From Pedobacter sp. WC2423 (lineage in GTDB: Bacteria > Bacteroidota > Bacteroidia > Sphingobacteriales > Sphingobacteriaceae): a stretch of 64,000 nt of DNA. A program made the translations under genes and the position numbers. The DNA lies in NCBI RefSeq assembly GCF_040822065.1, contig NZ_CP162005.1, forward strand, positions 3,782,001 through 3,846,000, given 5' to 3'. The stretch's first letter is position 1. Every line of letters starts with the position of its first letter. The notes under the pieces were generated by a model, which worked only from the letters and a program-made list of their open reading frames with translations, ran no database searches and was not told where the DNA came from. This document shows, one piece after another, positions 63,449-64,000 of the stretch.

Positions 63449-64000
63449 TTACTATCTGCGGGTGCTGCGATTACTTTTACAGGATCACCTATAGTCTTAT
63501 AAGTACCCTCACCTTTTAATATTGCAAGCATTTTAGTGGAATTGCCAAGCACTGATTTAGCAGCTTCCAATTCCTTATCATACTGGAATGCTTGCACTAT
63601 TTTACCCTTCTCAAAATAATACCTGCTTACAATCTGCGTTTCAAGTATTCTTTTAATCTCTGCTTTGTGCGTGAATATCTCTGTTTTTTTAGCCACCAGC
63701 ATCTTCGCTTTCAGCTCTTCCAGATCTTTCTTAACCAGTGATAGTTTTTGTTCTTTTTCTGCTTCAGTTCTCAAATCTGACAGCAATCTTTCTGCTGTAG
63801 AAGTATAAGAATAATCTTTTCCATCCAGCGAATTCGCAAAAGCAGCATAATCTTCTTCCGACACCTGGAAATCTGTAGCCGGGCTGATTGTTGCGTGGCT
63901 CTTTTTATAAGCATTGGCGAAATCAAAGAACATGCTCTTACTAATTAAAGAAATTGTTATAGGACTTAGCTTGATAGCTCCAACCAGCAGATCAGGGTAA
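63445..64000 (-). CDS. C-terminal part of a probable S41-family (C-terminal processing) peptidase
   Basis: The frame is open through the window edge (22 more codons upstream of the ATG at 63933, reading LSPITISLISKSMFFDFANA), so the gene starts outside. The visible 184 residues are the helical tail: SMFFDFANAYKKSHATISPA, FQVSEEDYAAFANSLDGKDY and a coiled-coil with DLRTEAEKEQ. This tail style is found after the protease domain in Bacteroidetes S41 enzymes. The catalytic Ser-Lys region is not in the window, so the call is tentative. Confidence 0.6.
   Translation of the reverse strand, partial: YPDLLVGAIKLSPITISLISKSMFFDFANAYKKSHATISPATDFQVSEEDYAAFANSLDGKDYSYTSTAERLLSDLRTEAEKEQKLSLVKKDLEELKAKMLVAKKTEIFTHKAEIKRILETQIVSRYYFEKGKIVQAFQYDKELEAAKSVLGNSTKMLAILKGEGTYKTIGDPVKVIAAPADSN

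Noticed and set aside
1..64000. CRISPR arrays, rRNA genes, prophage genes, replication origin
   Set aside because: No regularly spaced repeats, no rRNA-like stretches, and no phage structural or replication-initiator genes were seen.

Overview
The window is a chromosomal segment of a Bacteroidetes bacterium. The best fit is Sphingobacteriaceae and Pedobacter-like, inferred from gene content and style only. Evidence: a complex I operon with a short NuoG, an ExbB/ExbD/ExbD/TonB operon, an UpxY-type antiterminator, several promoters matching the Bacteroidetes pattern (-33 TTTG, about 18-20 bases, -7 TAnnTTTG), few Shine-Dalgarno sites, and a GG-leader lanthipeptide precursor of the type known from this phylum.

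Layout. 1-8272 (minus strand): NADH-quinone oxidoreductase genes nuoA to nuoK plus the first codons of nuoL, with a predicted promoter at 8291-8321 next to a long palindrome. 8273-8841: repeat-rich DNA without a gene. 8842-10274: a complete IS3-family (IS150-type) insertion sequence with a -1 frameshift signal, apparently inserted in the loop of a terminator hairpin. 10323-16306 (minus): exbB-exbD-exbD-tonB, a small membrane protein, an orphan PstS-like lipoprotein and a TPR protein, probably one operon. 16586-19588 (minus): pckA, a SUI1/YciH factor and a lipid kinase. 19670-21090 (plus): a SAM-II-like riboswitch candidate and metK. 21393-24964 (plus): periplasmic trehalase, a small conserved protein, and a P450/ABM pair behind a perfect palindrome.

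25213-29857 (plus) is a visibly AT-richer lanthipeptide locus: LanC-type cyclase, LanB N-terminal dehydratase, a separate LanB elimination domain broken by a 9-T tract, and an 80-residue precursor with a GG leader and six core cysteines. No exporter or leader protease is seen. The split LanB recalls the pinensin system of Chitinophaga. A TetR-family regulator follows on the other strand.

31294-59336 is a large exopolysaccharide locus. An MraY/WecA-type initiating transferase and a GT2 enzyme run leftwards. Then a long plus-strand operon carries a Wza-like exporter, a Wzc-like tyrosine kinase, an UpxY antiterminator, an ABC exporter pair (Wzm/Wzt with a C-terminal domain), a methyltransferase, about a dozen glycosyltransferases, two acyl/acetyltransferases and a Wzy-like membrane protein. 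A terminal module holds an asparagine synthetase-like amidotransferase and a glycosyltransferase closely resembling the first one of the operon; it is preceded by what looks like a decayed UpxY fragment. No Wzx flippase is visible, so export probably uses Wzm/Wzt with Wza/Wzc.

59684-64000 returns to housekeeping genes: tRNA-Asp, prfA, lpxH, a thioredoxin-reductase-like ferredoxin reductase with its [2Fe-2S] ferredoxin, and the C-terminal end of a probable S41 peptidase.
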